A DNA stretch of 51,777 bases from an uncultured Clostridia bacterium (GCA_959605945.1 CAUHGY010000003.1:1-51777); one strand, 5' to 3'. Shown: positions 40,873 to 49,626, counted from the first letter of the stretch. Translations and numbers: made by a program. Notes: generated by a model from the letters alone, not told the origin.

Positions 40873-43050
40873 ATGGATGAAGCGAGAAAAGAGAGACGTT
40901 TAAAAAGGGGAAACAGAGCGCTGCGTTTACGCGGACTGAAAAATTTTCTGTTCTGGCTCACGGGAGTGCTGTGCGGCGTCGCACTGATAGCGGGTACGGT
41001 ATTTCTCGGAGTTTATGTGGTGCCTATAAAAACCATTCTCGGCTACGGCGGGGTGGAAAATACGGAAGAATACGTCAAAGACGAGATTGCGGAAAAAAGC
41101 ATTATCAAAGCTTTGCTCGGTTTTAAAGATTACAGCATAGGAGATATCCCCGCACTCGAAAAAGCTTTGCAGGGTATAGTTTCAGACAGCGGCGTCGGCG
41201 CTTACGTCACTGTCGATTACGACAAACTTTCGGATGTTAAATTTTCTTACGACGACGGCAGAACTTTTGCAACCGAATTGCAGGCGTGTCTGACCGTTAC
41301 GGCAACGATCGAAAGCATCGGCGGGAAAGATATGCTGGGAGACCTCGCGTCGCTTTCGGTGTTCGAATGGGAAAACGCAGGCAGCGTAGATCCCGCGGCA
41401 GAGAATTTTACCGCCAAACTTTACTATTATAAAGAATCGGGAGATACGCCCGAAAACAGCGTTTATAAGCGCGCATTTAACGACGACGGGACTTACGCCG
41501 ACGGCGTTTCCGAAGAAACGCCGCTGTATCTTGCGTCGCTCGATAAAATTCCTTTGACCGATGCAAAGGACATTATCGACGAAAGATTCGGATCATTAAG
41601 CATAACGTCGCTTATGGACAGCGTCGGCGGGGTGGACGAAGAAGACAATATCATAAGTAAAATTTTTAAAGACACCACAATATCGGGGTTGAACGATTTC
41701 GACGTCAATGCGGTCGAGCTCACGGCGATAATTGAAGAAACTTCCGAAAATGCCGATATATTTAATATGCTGAGAAGCGCTGCGGGAGTTGCCGACGGGG
41801 AACCCGTTACGGTGGGGGATCTCGGCAGCCTGAACACCGACAACGTTCTTTTGACCGACGTAATAGACGAAAGCGGCAACGAGCAGCTTTTCGATATCTT
41901 GAGAAGCGCAGCGGGCCTGCAGCCCGATGCTCCCGTGAGAATAGGCGATTTAGACGGCATCGATACGGGGAACATTCTGCTTTCCGACGTTCTCGGAAAG
42001 GACGGCAACGGGATGCAGGAAGGAAAAGCTCTGCTTGACATTCTGTGCGGAGCCGTCAGCGGGGCGACTGCGGAGACGTTGTCCGTCGGAGATCTTGCGG
42101 AACTTGACGTAAACAAAATCCGCATTTCCGACGTTCTCGGAAAAGACGAATCCGGAGCGCAGAAAGGAACGGATCTTCTCAAAATTTTAAGCGGAGCCGT
42201 CGGTAAAGCCGATACCGCGATTGAAGTCGGAGATCTGACGGAGCTCGACGTGAATAATATCAGAATGGCAGACGTTCTCGACCCTGCGGCAAACTCCGGG
42301 CTTTACGCGATATTGCTTGACGCCACATCTGCCGAAAGCGAAGAGAGTTTGACAGTCGGTCATCTCGGTTCGTTTAATACGGATAATATTCGTCTGTCAC
42401 AGATCATCGATCCGGCGGAAAACGGTAAGCTTTACGGCATACTTCTCGATGCGGCAGGGGCGGACTCTGCGGAAAATCTGACGGTAGGAGACCTTTCGGG
42501 AGAAGGTTTCAATATAGATAATATCAAACTCACTACGGTAATAGACGTTCAGTCCGACAGCGTAACCGAGAACGCAATTTTAAAGGCGCTGCTGTTAAAT
42601 GATGACGGCACGGCCAATACTTCGGTTACGATAGGTAATTTTGCCGACAGCATAAACAACAAAAAGCTTTCAGAAATATATCAGGTCGACTGTTTTGAAC
42701 AGGCGGACGGAACAAAAGCTAAATACAGCTTTTCTTTCGGCGATAACGGCGAGGAAATTTATACGCTTGACGAATCGGGAACGTATCAGATTTCGTCGCA
42801 GGCCGAAGTGTGGTTGTTTATGTTTTACGATGCGGGTGCGGAAAACGACGGAGACGGCAATGTTCTGACGTTTACGGAAGCCGGCGTTACGGTAAAAAAT
42901 CTGCAGGAAAGATTGGACGATGTACCCGACAAAATCATGGGAGCGACTGTCCGCAGTCTTGTATATTCCGGTATTCTTGCCGATAACGCGGCGTATGCAG
43001 ACAGGTATCATCTTTCCATCATCGATATACTGACGGGTAACATTTCGTAA
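40873..43050 (+). CDS. Membrane-anchored repeat protein of unknown function
   Basis: The 725-residue product has a basic cytoplasmic N-terminus (1-24), one transmembrane helix (about 25-50) and a long outward domain. Residues about 290-620 contain seven repeats with a VGDL-like core (at residues 314, 357, 405, 452, 495, 538 and 587), spaced 43 to 49 apart: V(R/T)VGDLxxxxxDNIxLxxVI(D/L)xxxxNxxLxxIL is the approximate unit. The repeats resemble solenoid modules. I know no family. It follows cca and precedes rpsF with its own promoter. Possibly a surface or envelope protein that changes in copy number between strains. Confidence 0.75.
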   Translation: MDEARKERRLKRGNRALRLRGLKNFLFWLTGVLCGVALIAGTVFLGVYVVPIKTILGYGGVENTEEYVKDEIAEKSIIKALLGFKDYSIGDIPALEKALQGIVSDSGVGAYVTVDYDKLSDVKFSYDDGRTFATELQACLTVTATIESIGGKDMLGDLASLSVFEWENAGSVDPAAENFTAKLYYYKESGDTPENSVYKRAFNDDGTYADGVSEETPLYLASLDKIPLTDAKDIIDERFGSLSITSLMDSVGGVDEEDNIISKIFKDTTISGLNDFDVNAVELTAIIEETSENADIFNMLRSAAGVADGEPVTVGDLGSLNTDNVLLTDVIDESGNEQLFDILRSAAGLQPDAPVRIGDLDGIDTGNILLSDVLGKDGNGMQEGKALLDILCGAVSGATAETLSVGDLAELDVNKIRISDVLGKDESGAQKGTDLLKILSGAVGKADTAIEVGDLTELDVNNIRMADVLDPAANSGLYAILLDATSAESEESLTVGHLGSFNTDNIRLSQIIDPAENGKLYGILLDAAGADSAENLTVGDLSGEGFNIDNIKLTTVIDVQSDSVTENAILKALLLNDDGTANTSVTIGNFADSINNKKLSEIYQVDCFEQADGTKAKYSFSFGDNGEEIYTLDESGTYQISSQAEVWLFMFYDAGAENDGDGNVLTFTEAGVTVKNLQERLDDVPDKIMGATVRSLVYSGILADNAAYADRYHLSIIDILTGNIS

Positions 43051-43065
43051 AGCCAATTAAAATAA

Positions 43066-43094
43066 TTGACAAAAAAGAAATAATCTGTTATTAT
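43066..43094 (+). promoter_or_regulatory. Promoter of the rpsF-ssb-rpsR operon
   Basis: TTGACA (43066-43071) and TATTAT (43089-43094) have a 17-bp spacer. Confidence 0.8.
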
Positions 43095-43102
43095 ATTTGA
43101 AC

Positions 43103-43147
43103 TTGCGGGCATAAGTCCGCAAAAAACCTTGCTTGCGGAAAGGCAAG
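43103..43147 (+). promoter_or_regulatory. Two-hairpin leader of rpsF, possible S6:S18 autoregulatory element
   Basis: Hairpin 1: TTGCGG (43103-43108) with CCGCAA (43117-43122). Hairpin 2: CTTGCTT (43128-43134) with AGGCAAG (43141-43147), one G-T pair, loop GCGGAA. Both lie between promoter and ribosome site (GGGAGG). In many bacteria the S6:S18 complex binds a hairpin in this leader to repress its own synthesis; the identity here is an inference from position. Confidence 0.45.
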
Positions 43148-43175
43148 CCGAATAAGTCCGGGAGGTAAAAATTTT

Positions 43176-43457
43176 ATGACGAAGTATGAGATGCTTTATA
43201 TTCTCGACACTGCGCTTACCGATGAGGCCAAAGACAGCATCGTCAAAAAGTTTGAGGATCTTGTTTCCAAAAACGGCGGCACAGTCGAACAGACTGACCG
43301 CTGGGGCGTAAGAAAATTACAGTACCCCATAAATTACAAGTCCGAAGGCTATTATGTTTTGATGACTTTTCAGGCCGAGAAAACGCTCGTTGTCGAAATG
43401 AAGCGTATCGCAGGTATCACAGACGGCATAATCAGACGCCTGATAACCAAAAGATAA
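43176..43457 (+). CDS. rpsF: 30S ribosomal protein bS6
   Basis: The 93-residue product matches bS6 throughout: TKYEMLYILDTALTDEAK, a DRWGVRKLQYPI segment and the C-terminal RIAGITDGIIRRLI. It binds 16S rRNA as a heterodimer with bS18, encoded two genes on. First gene of a classic rpsF-ssb-rpsR operon; the ssb start is 14 bp after the stop. Confidence 0.98.
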   Translation: MTKYEMLYILDTALTDEAKDSIVKKFEDLVSKNGGTVEQTDRWGVRKLQYPINYKSEGYYVLMTFQAEKTLVVEMKRIAGITDGIIRRLITKR

Positions 43458-43471
43458 GCAGGAGAAATAAG

Positions 43472-43891
43472 ATGAACAAAGTTATCTTGGTAGGGAATTT
43501 GACCCGCGATCCCGAGCTGTCGGAAACACCGGGCGGCGTGCCCGTGTGCAGGTTTTCCGTCGCGGTCACCCGCGATTATGCGAACAGCGACGGCACGCGC
43601 GAAACGGATTTTTTCAATATAACCGTGTGGCGCGGCAGAGCGGAAAACTGCGGAAGATACTTGAAAAAAGGTAACAAAGTGGCGATAGTCGGAAGTTTGC
43701 AGAACCGCTCTTATGAAGATAAGGACGGCATCAAGAGAAACGTTACCGATGTCGTCGCAAACGAAGTGGAGTTCCTGACGCCTAAAAGCGCGCAATCCGA
43801 GCAGTCGGACGGTTACGACGCACCTGTCGTCACCGCGAGAAGAGAACGTCCGCAGTTGGAAGCTATCGACGATAATCAGCTTCCCTTTTAA
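43472..43891 (+). CDS. ssb: Single-stranded DNA-binding protein
   Basis: The 139-residue OB-fold protein begins MNKVILVGNLTRDPEL, contains RETDFFNITVWRGRAENCG, and ends in the conserved acidic tail DDNQLPF that recruits partner proteins. It coats ssDNA during replication and repair. Its place between rpsF and rpsR is canonical for Firmicutes. Confidence 0.98.
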   Translation: MNKVILVGNLTRDPELSETPGGVPVCRFSVAVTRDYANSDGTRETDFFNITVWRGRAENCGRYLKKGNKVAIVGSLQNRSYEDKDGIKRNVTDVVANEVEFLTPKSAQSEQSDGYDAPVVTARRERPQLEAIDDNQLPF

Positions 43892-43927
43892 CGGTTTTAC
43901 CGTTTTAGAAAAATAAGGAGAAATATA

Positions 43928-44233
43928 ATGGAAGAGAATGTCAACGTAACCGCTCCCGCGGAGCAGCCGGCCGCAGCAGCCGCGCCCGCTCCCGCAAAGG
44001 AAGGTAAGAAGTTTATAAAAAGAATTCCCCGCAGGAAGGTGTGCGCCTTTTGTCAGGCTAAGGCTGAGAATATCGACTATAAAGACGTGAATACCCTCAA
44101 AAGATATATCACCGAAGGCGGAAAAATTCTTCCCAGACGCATGACGGGCGTTTGCGCAAAGCATCAGAGAGTGCTTGCAACGGCCATCAAGCGTGCGAGA
44201 CTTGTCGATCTTCTGCCTTTCAAGGGCGAGTAA
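43928..44233 (+). CDS. rpsR: 30S ribosomal protein bS18
   Basis: The 101-residue product is bS18 with an unusual Ala/Pro-rich N-terminal extension (residues 1-28). The core has RRKVCAFCQ, KDVNTLKRYITEGGKILP and RMTGVCAKHQR. The Cys-x2-Cys and Cys-x2-His pattern marks the zinc-binding (C+) form of the protein. It partners with bS6. Confidence 0.97.
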   Translation: MEENVNVTAPAEQPAAAAAPAPAKEGKKFIKRIPRRKVCAFCQAKAENIDYKDVNTLKRYITEGGKILPRRMTGVCAKHQRVLATAIKRARLVDLLPFKGE

Positions 44234-44324
44234 ATCGGGTTTAATACACTTGTCTGTTCTGCGGCGGAAACCGGCCGCAGTTTAAGTGCAGTAAGTTTGT
44301 TCAGGCGATTTTTTTAAAAATTTA

Positions 44325-44362
44325 CCGAGCGGCGAAAAACTTTTCGCCGCTCGGAATTTTAT
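44325..44362 (+). terminator. Terminator of the rpsF operon
   Basis: CCGAGCGGCGAAAA (44325-44338) pairs with its complement (44341-44354), a 14-bp stem with a 2-nt loop, followed by AATTTTATT. Confidence 0.85.
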
Positions 44363-44760
44363 TATCGGTATTGTTTTTTTCATAGCTCTCGGCAATTTAA
44401 GGCGCATTTTTATTCTGACGGCAATATTATCAACCGCAAATTTTTTATTTTCAGAAAACTGACGGGCCGGTCGGAAGGAGCGCTCAACGTTTATCTTAAA
44501 TCCTGAATATTTTATTGTCGCGCGGAATTTTACAGGTTTTTATTTGCTGTTTTGAAATCTGCAGAATGCAGATTGTTCCGATACGGATTTCATTATGCGC
44601 CGTATTTTCGGGCCGGAAAAAATCATATTAAATTATTTCCTATTTGCCTTGACATATGTGCGCCGTTGAACTATAATAACATTATATAAGTCGCGCGGCT
44701 GTGCTTGCGCGATAAAAAATTTATTAGCGGCTGAAAGGAAAAAGCCGCGGGAAGGAGATT
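44363..44760 (+). other. 398-bp region with the promoter and leader of the 44761 gene
   Basis: No gene is visible between the rpsR terminator and 44761. A strong promoter lies at 44649-44677. Its leader carries two hairpins: TCGCGC (44691-44696) with GCGCGA (44707-44712), and GCGGCT (44727-44732) with AGCCGC (44743-44748), ending beside GGGAAGGAG. The second hairpin lies just ahead of the ribosome site and may affect translation. Confidence 0.5.
44649..44677 (+). promoter_or_regulatory. Consensus promoter of the 44761 gene
   Basis: TTGACA (44649-44654) and TATAAT (44672-44677) have a 17-bp spacer, both perfect. Confidence 0.85.
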
Positions 44761-45234
44761 ATGGCAAATAAGAAAAAGAAAAACGCTAAAAGCGCTCTCG
44801 GCACTTACGGTATTTTCGGCGTGTTGCTTTTTACCGCGCTGACGATTGCAATGGGTTTCGTTGCTAACGTAAAACTCGGAGATAATGTTTCATATACCGG
44901 TTTTCAGGTTGTGTTCGGTTATTCTGAAAAATTAGGGCCTATCAGCAGCGAAATTCTTAAATTCAGTTTTATGGCTCTTCTGGCTTATCTTTTGCCGCTT
45001 GCGGGGTTTGTGCTGGCGCTGATATTCAACAAGGGCAGCATGCTTATCAACGCTATCGCCATACTTTTGTTTATCGGCGGAGGCATTCTTTTGTTCCTTA
45101 TGCCCAATTTTGTTGTGCAGTCTGTCGATACCGGAGACATTTTGAAATATTCGCTGGGCGCGGGTGCTATCGTGGCGGCTATTTCCAGCATCATTGCGGG
45201 ACTTATTCTTGCCGCTAAAACTTTCGTAAAATAA
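44761..45234 (+). CDS. Four-helix membrane protein of unknown function
   Basis: The 157-residue product has a lysine-rich cytoplasmic N-terminus and four hydrophobic helices (about 13-37, 68-90, 94-114, 128-152). No catalytic or transport motif is visible. GGAAGGAG precedes the ATG. It has its own consensus promoter, suggesting high expression, and is followed by a strong terminator. Confidence 0.7.
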   Translation: MANKKKKNAKSALGTYGIFGVLLFTALTIAMGFVANVKLGDNVSYTGFQVVFGYSEKLGPISSEILKFSFMALLAYLLPLAGFVLALIFNKGSMLINAIAILLFIGGGILLFLMPNFVVQSVDTGDILKYSLGAGAIVAAISSIIAGLILAAKTFVK

Positions 45235-45318
45235 AAACGGAACGATGCGGCTCTCTTTGTGCTTCAAATTTGCGCAATTATTAAAAACAGAGGAGTTGCA
45301 AAATAATTAAAAACAGAA

Positions 45319-45362
45319 AAACAGCCTGCCCGTAGCCGTCGGCTATGGGCAGGCTGTTTATT
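45319..45362. terminator. Bidirectional terminator of the 44761 gene
   Basis: AAACAGCCTGCCC (45319-45331) pairs with GGGCAGGCTGTTT (45347-45359), with an inner TAGCC/GGCTA stem. Confidence 0.85.
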
Positions 45363-45403
45363 ATGAATCATAGATTGTCAATATAGTAGCCGTTTGCAAA
45401 TTC

Positions 45404-45439
45404 AGCGTATATGTAAGAAATAGCGTATATGTAAGAAAT
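45404..45439. repeat. Perfect 18-bp tandem duplication
   Basis: The unit AGCGTATATGTAAGAAAT occurs at 45404-45421 and again at 45422-45439 without a gap. It may vary in copy number. Confidence 0.85.
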
Positions 45440-45583
45440 ACCGAGATAAATTTTAAAGTTCATATAGAACGTCGGCCGGTTTTGCGGAGACGGTACGGTA
45501 CCGTAAATTAAAGTGATTTTAATTTATTCATCGCGCGGCTTTATCGTTTTATCGGCCGTAAAAATAATTTGCCGACGGAAATT

Positions 45584-46693
45584 TCACTCGTTCAGCCTTA
45601 TACATTCTCCGGTAACGGCGTCCTGAAACATCATCCAGTAACCGTCTCCTTTGAGGTCGAAAACCGATAGGGGGACAAACGAGCAAAAACCTTTCAGTTC
45701 TTTCGGCGGGTCTGCGGAATATTTTGCGGGAACGCCGTAACAGATATATTTTTCTTTGTTATCTTCGCTGACAAGTCCCACTACATAATATTTTTCTTCC
45801 GAATAATTGATGCGTGCCCATTTGCTGAAGGGGATGTTCAGTTCAAGCCGCTCTTCCGAAGGGAATTTTTCCATTATGTCGTTAAGCTCTTCTCTGACTG
45901 TGTCGTAGTAGGGAGAATTTTCGTTATAGTTTTCGCCGCCACCAAAGTCTGCTTCATTCGGAAAGCCGTAAGAGTCCGACCGGTTTTGATTTTCTTTTTT
46001 CTGGCTTCCGAAAGCAGACACATCATCTTCATTTCGTACATTTTTGCTGTCAAACCTCTCTATAATTTTTAATTTTTCGCTCAATGCATCGCGGTCGTAA
46101 TAGTTTTCGGTGGCGACTGCTTCGTCGTCGTATTCGGCTGCGCCGATAACAAGCGGAGCGTCTGCATCGGCACAGCCGCAGGCAGACATGGCTTTTTCGG
46201 TATAATTGGAAGTTGAATCGTGTTGTATCATGGGTATTTTTTCATTTCCGCCGGAAAGTTTTTCGGCGCGCAGCTTTGCGTCGGTTTCAAGTTTCCTTTC
46301 TTCCATACACTTTTCGGAAATCATTTTTTTAAGGTCTTGTGCAATTATCTTCGAGTTTTCCGTCCGCGAAAAAGCCACCAGGACGGGCAGACCGTCGCAA
46401 ACGTAGCTCAGTCCCGCAGAAATACCTTTTTCGAGATCGGGGGTAAAGTCAAGTGTTTTTGTAATTGAAAAGGGACGCTTTCCCAAGTCTATTCCGAAAA
46501 GTTTTTTGTCGTGGCCGGTAAAGTATAATCGGAAAGTTCCGCCGCCCGCTGCGGAAAGATTGATTACGGAAAGATAAAGCGTAGTAACTCCGCTTTCGGT
46601 TTCCAGACGCAGAATGCCGCTGACTGTTTTTCCGTTTATAGCGTAACCGTCGGAAACCTGTTTCAGTACAAGTATTTTTTTTATAAATTCCAT
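45584..46693 (-). CDS. Conserved protein of unknown function, two-domain
   Basis: The 369-residue soluble product has an N-terminal beta-rich domain (about 1-130), a charged linker rich in Asp, Glu and Asn (about 130-270) and a C-terminal domain with a recognisable Clostridia-specific pattern: KWARINYSEEKYYVVGLV, YICYGVPAKY, then FSVFDLKGDGYWMMFQDA-like residues and TGECI. No signal peptide. AAGGTAAC precedes the ATG. The acidic linker looks disordered. Function is not known to me. Confidence 0.7.
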   Translation of the reverse strand: MEFIKKILVLKQVSDGYAINGKTVSGILRLETESGVTTLYLSVINLSAAGGGTFRLYFTGHDKKLFGIDLGKRPFSITKTLDFTPDLEKGISAGLSYVCDGLPVLVAFSRTENSKIIAQDLKKMISEKCMEERKLETDAKLRAEKLSGGNEKIPMIQHDSTSNYTEKAMSACGCADADAPLVIGAAEYDDEAVATENYYDRDALSEKLKIIERFDSKNVRNEDDVSAFGSQKKENQNRSDSYGFPNEADFGGGENYNENSPYYDTVREELNDIMEKFPSEERLELNIPFSKWARINYSEEKYYVVGLVSEDNKEKYICYGVPAKYSADPPKELKGFCSFVPLSVFDLKGDGYWMMFQDAVTGECIRLNE

Positions 46694-47109
46694 ATTCGTT
46701 ACCTTATATGAATGAATATCTATGATATTATATATGTTTTTACAACGAAAAAAAGAAAGGTTTCTCGGTATTTTTGGTTTTTTCGGTCGAAAACTTTTTA
46801 AAACGCTTTAACGGTGAGCTGTTTTATGTTTACGGTCTATTTAAATTATGAATTTTGTATTGAGAAAAGGCGATTTTGTTTTACTTTTAATTTTTCTTGT
46901 GGTATAATGCATAATGCGGGACAAGAAAGTTTTATGGAAAAATCACTTTCTTTTTTGCTCGGGAATATAATTTTTAAAGCATTTTTTTCCTGCCGAAATG
47001 AGTTAACGCATGGCGTTTTTTAAGTATAACGGGAGAAAATCCGAGCAGACAGCGAAACTACAGTCAACATTCCGGCGTTAAGCCGTAAAATACCAAAAGG
47101 AGATTTTTT
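46694..47109 (+). other. 416-bp leader region of pckG
   Basis: The region holds the pckG promoter (TTTACT 46880-46885, TATAAT 46903-46908, spacer 17) and about 195 nt of leader. Two terminator-like hairpins lie in the leader: AAGAAAGT (46923-46930) with ACTTTCTT (46945-46952) plus T residues, and AACGC (47005-47009) with GCGTT (47013-47017) plus T residues. An open frame at 46814-47023 overlaps these and has no ribosome site. Confidence 0.5.
46880..46908 (+). promoter_or_regulatory. Promoter of pckG
   Basis: TTTACT (46880-46885) and TATAAT (46903-46908) have a 17-bp spacer. Confidence 0.6.
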
Positions 47110-48888
47110 ATGACGACGAATAAAAAAGTTCTGGATTTTATTCAGCAAACCAAAGACCTCTGCCAGCCTGACGAAATTGTCTGGATAGACGGCAGCGAAG
47201 AACAGCTCGAAGCGCTCCGTGCCAAAGCCGTTGAAGAAAAGATACTCATCAAACTCAATCAGGAGAAACTTCCCGGATGCTATCTTCACCGTACCACGGT
47301 AAACGACGTTGCCAGGGTAGAGGGCAGAACTTATATATGCTCGAAAAATAAAGACGATTCGGCTCCTATCAACAATTGGATGGAAACGAGCAAAGCGTTC
47401 GAACTTCTCAACGGTCTTTTCAAAGGCGTTATGAAAGGCAGAACCATGTACGTTATTCCTTATTCGATGGGCGCGGTAGGGAGCAAATTCTCCAAAATAG
47501 GTATAGAACTCACCGACTCCGTTTACGTTGTTCTCAATATGGCTATAATGACCAGGGTAGGCAATAAGGTTCTCGAAGCGCTCGGCGACGGCGACTTCGT
47601 CAAAGGTCTGCATTCTTATGCGGAACTTTCCGAAGAAAAGAGATATATCTGCCATTTCCCCGAAGAAAACACCATTATGTCCATCAACTCCAACTACGGC
47701 GGAAACGTGCTTCTCGGCAAAAAGTGCTTTGCTCTCCGCATAGCGTCCTATCTCGGCAAAACCGAAGGCTGGATGGCGGAGCATATGCTTATTCTCGGTT
47801 TGGAAAATCCCAAAGGCGAAATCAAATACGTTGCGGCGGCTTTCCCCAGCGCTTGCGGAAAGACCAATCTCGCAATGCTTATTCCCCCGGAAATCTATAA
47901 GAAGAAGGGCTATAAAGTATGGTGCGTGGGCGACGATATCGCCTGGATAAGAGTGGGCGAAGACGGAAGACTGTGGGCGGTCAACCCCGAAAACGGCTTC
48001 TTCGGCGTCGCTCCCGGAACCAATATGAAATCCAACCCCAACGCGCTTTTGTCCACGATGAAAAACACCATCTTCACCAACGTTGTTGAAAATCTCGACG
48101 ACGAAACCGTGTGGTGGGAAGGTCTTGACAAAAATCCCCCGAAACACGCGCTCGACTGGAAGGGCAATCCCTGGAACGGCGATATGAAAGACGAAAACGG
48201 CAAGCCGATAAAAGGCGCTCATCCCAACAGCCGTTTCACCGCTCCCGCAATCAACTGCCCCTGCCTTTCGGATAAATTCGAAGCGCCCGACGGAGTTCCG
48301 CTTTCGGCTATCATTTTCGGCGGCAGACGCGCTAAAACCGCTCCGCTCGTCTATCAGTCGAGAGATTGGAACAACGGCGTGTTCGTAGGCTCCATAATGG
48401 CCAGCGAAACAACCGCGGCGGCTACAGGCGCGGTCGGCGTTGTAAGGCGCGACCCCATGGCTATGAGACCTTTCGTCGGCTACAATATGGGCGATTACTT
48501 CAAACACTGGATCGAAATGGGCGAAAAGATCGAGCATAAGCCCGAAATCTTCAACGTCAACTGGTTCAGGACCGACGATGAAGGCAACTTCATCTGGCCG
48601 GGATTCGGCGACAATCTCAGAGTTCTCGAATGGATTATCGACCGCTGCGAAGGCAAGGTCGACGCTGTTGAAACTCCCATCGGCTTTGTTCCCCGCGCGG
48701 AAGACATCAACATCGAAGGGCTTGACGGCGTAAATCTCGATACCATAAAAGACCTTCTTTCCATCGACGTGGAAAACTGGAAGGCGGAAGCGGACGGTAT
48801 CGAAAGTTTCTATAAAGAACTCGGCGACAGAGTTCCTGCCGAACTTTACGATCAGCTGAACACTCTCAAAAAGAATCTCGGAAAATAA
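47110..48888 (+). CDS. pckG: Phosphoenolpyruvate carboxykinase (GTP)
   Basis: The 592-residue enzyme interconverts oxaloacetate and phosphoenolpyruvate with GTP/GDP. The nucleotide-binding FPSACGKTN at residues 245-253 is the signature of the GTP-dependent family, distinct from the ATP type. Also seen: GSKFSKIGIELTDSVYV, SNYGGNVLLGKKC and FGGRRAKTAPLVYQ. Length is typical (about 600). In fermenting anaerobes it often runs toward oxaloacetate. AAAGGAG precedes the ATG; the leader holds possible attenuator hairpins. Confidence 0.97.
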   Translation: MTTNKKVLDFIQQTKDLCQPDEIVWIDGSEEQLEALRAKAVEEKILIKLNQEKLPGCYLHRTTVNDVARVEGRTYICSKNKDDSAPINNWMETSKAFELLNGLFKGVMKGRTMYVIPYSMGAVGSKFSKIGIELTDSVYVVLNMAIMTRVGNKVLEALGDGDFVKGLHSYAELSEEKRYICHFPEENTIMSINSNYGGNVLLGKKCFALRIASYLGKTEGWMAEHMLILGLENPKGEIKYVAAAFPSACGKTNLAMLIPPEIYKKKGYKVWCVGDDIAWIRVGEDGRLWAVNPENGFFGVAPGTNMKSNPNALLSTMKNTIFTNVVENLDDETVWWEGLDKNPPKHALDWKGNPWNGDMKDENGKPIKGAHPNSRFTAPAINCPCLSDKFEAPDGVPLSAIIFGGRRAKTAPLVYQSRDWNNGVFVGSIMASETTAAATGAVGVVRRDPMAMRPFVGYNMGDYFKHWIEMGEKIEHKPEIFNVNWFRTDDEGNFIWPGFGDNLRVLEWIIDRCEGKVDAVETPIGFVPRAEDINIEGLDGVNLDTIKDLLSIDVENWKAEADGIESFYKELGDRVPAELYDQLNTLKKNLGK

Positions 48889-49171
48889 ATTTTTCAGGAC
48901 TTCGGAACAAATTTATATAAAATTTCCATCATCCGCCCCTGCAATTTTGCGGGGGCGGATGCGGTTTATCGGCATTGACTGCGAATCGGTAATATAATTC
49001 CGCAAAAAACAAATAATATCAATATGAAAAATTCAATATGGCGGTAAGAACAGCTTTTTTTGAGCAGAGAATATATAAGAGAATAAATATTTGTCTCTGC
49101 GGAGAACGGTCTTTATTTATTTTTTGCGTTATTTCCTTGCGGTTAGGCGCCGAATATGTTACAATAAAACA
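48889..49171. other. Intergenic region with hairpin after pckG
   Basis: CATCCGCCCCTGC (48930-48942) pairs with GCGGGGGCGGATG (48949-48961), one G-T pair; no T-run follows, so it is a weak terminator or 3' stabiliser. The ruvX promoter lies at the right end. Confidence 0.5.
49137..49165 (+). promoter_or_regulatory. Promoter of ruvX, predicted leaderless
   Basis: TTGCGG (49137-49142) and TACAAT (49160-49165) have a 17-bp spacer. The predicted start site (about 49171-49173) coincides with the GTG start codon. Confidence 0.6.
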
Positions 49172-49588
49172 GTGGACAGATTTTTGTGCCTGGATATAGG
49201 CGATAAACGCATCGGCATAGCCGTTTCAGACCCTTTTAACAGTTATGCGCTGCCGGTTGAAACTTACGTGAGAAAAAATCTTAATGCCGACCTTCGGAAA
49301 ATTGCTTGTCTCGTCAAAGAAAAATCGGTCACCGCGTTGGTGTGCGGCTTGCCCGTTAATTTTGACGGAAGTCGGTCGGTGCAGACGGATAAAGCCGAAT
49401 TTTTCATAGAAAAACTTAAAAACACGCTGAATATTGCCGTGCATACGGCGGATGAGCGGTGCACATCGGCAGAAGCTGAAGATACTCTCAAAGCACAGGG
49501 TAAAAGCATAAAAGAAAGCAAAGCGTTTGTCGACAGTCTTGCCGCCGCTTCCATTCTGGACGGGTTTTTAAATGGCAGAAAACAATAA
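49172..49588 (+). CDS. ruvX: RuvX/YqgF-family Holliday junction resolvase
   Basis: The 138-residue RNase H-fold protein begins (GTG) VDRFLCLDIGDKRIGIAVSDP, the family signature with the catalytic Asp, and continues with VCGLPVNFDGSRS and the TADERCTSAEAE motif carrying the second catalytic acid. Involved in 16S rRNA processing or junction resolution. The GTG is chosen because it gives the normal length; longer frames to 49091 run through the promoter. There is no Shine-Dalgarno. The next gene, DUF1292, is the usual neighbour; the customary IreB-type gene upstream is absent. Confidence 0.92.
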   Translation: MDRFLCLDIGDKRIGIAVSDPFNSYALPVETYVRKNLNADLRKIACLVKEKSVTALVCGLPVNFDGSRSVQTDKAEFFIEKLKNTLNIAVHTADERCTSAEAEDTLKAQGKSIKESKAFVDSLAAASILDGFLNGRKQ

Positions 49589-49626
49589 AATTATTTTAAA
49601 ATCAGGATTTTTTAAGGAGAACATCA

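Larger units (their letters stand above)
45235..45583. other. 349-bp intergenic region with terminator and tandem repeat
   Basis: It holds the terminator at 45319-45362 and an 18-bp tandem duplication at 45404-45439. No gene is visible. Convergent neighbours mean no promoter is expected. Confidence 0.6.

Noticed and set aside
47020..48537. 505-codon minus-strand frame opposite pckG
   Set aside because: Complete shadow of the PEP carboxykinase gene, which has clear family motifs.
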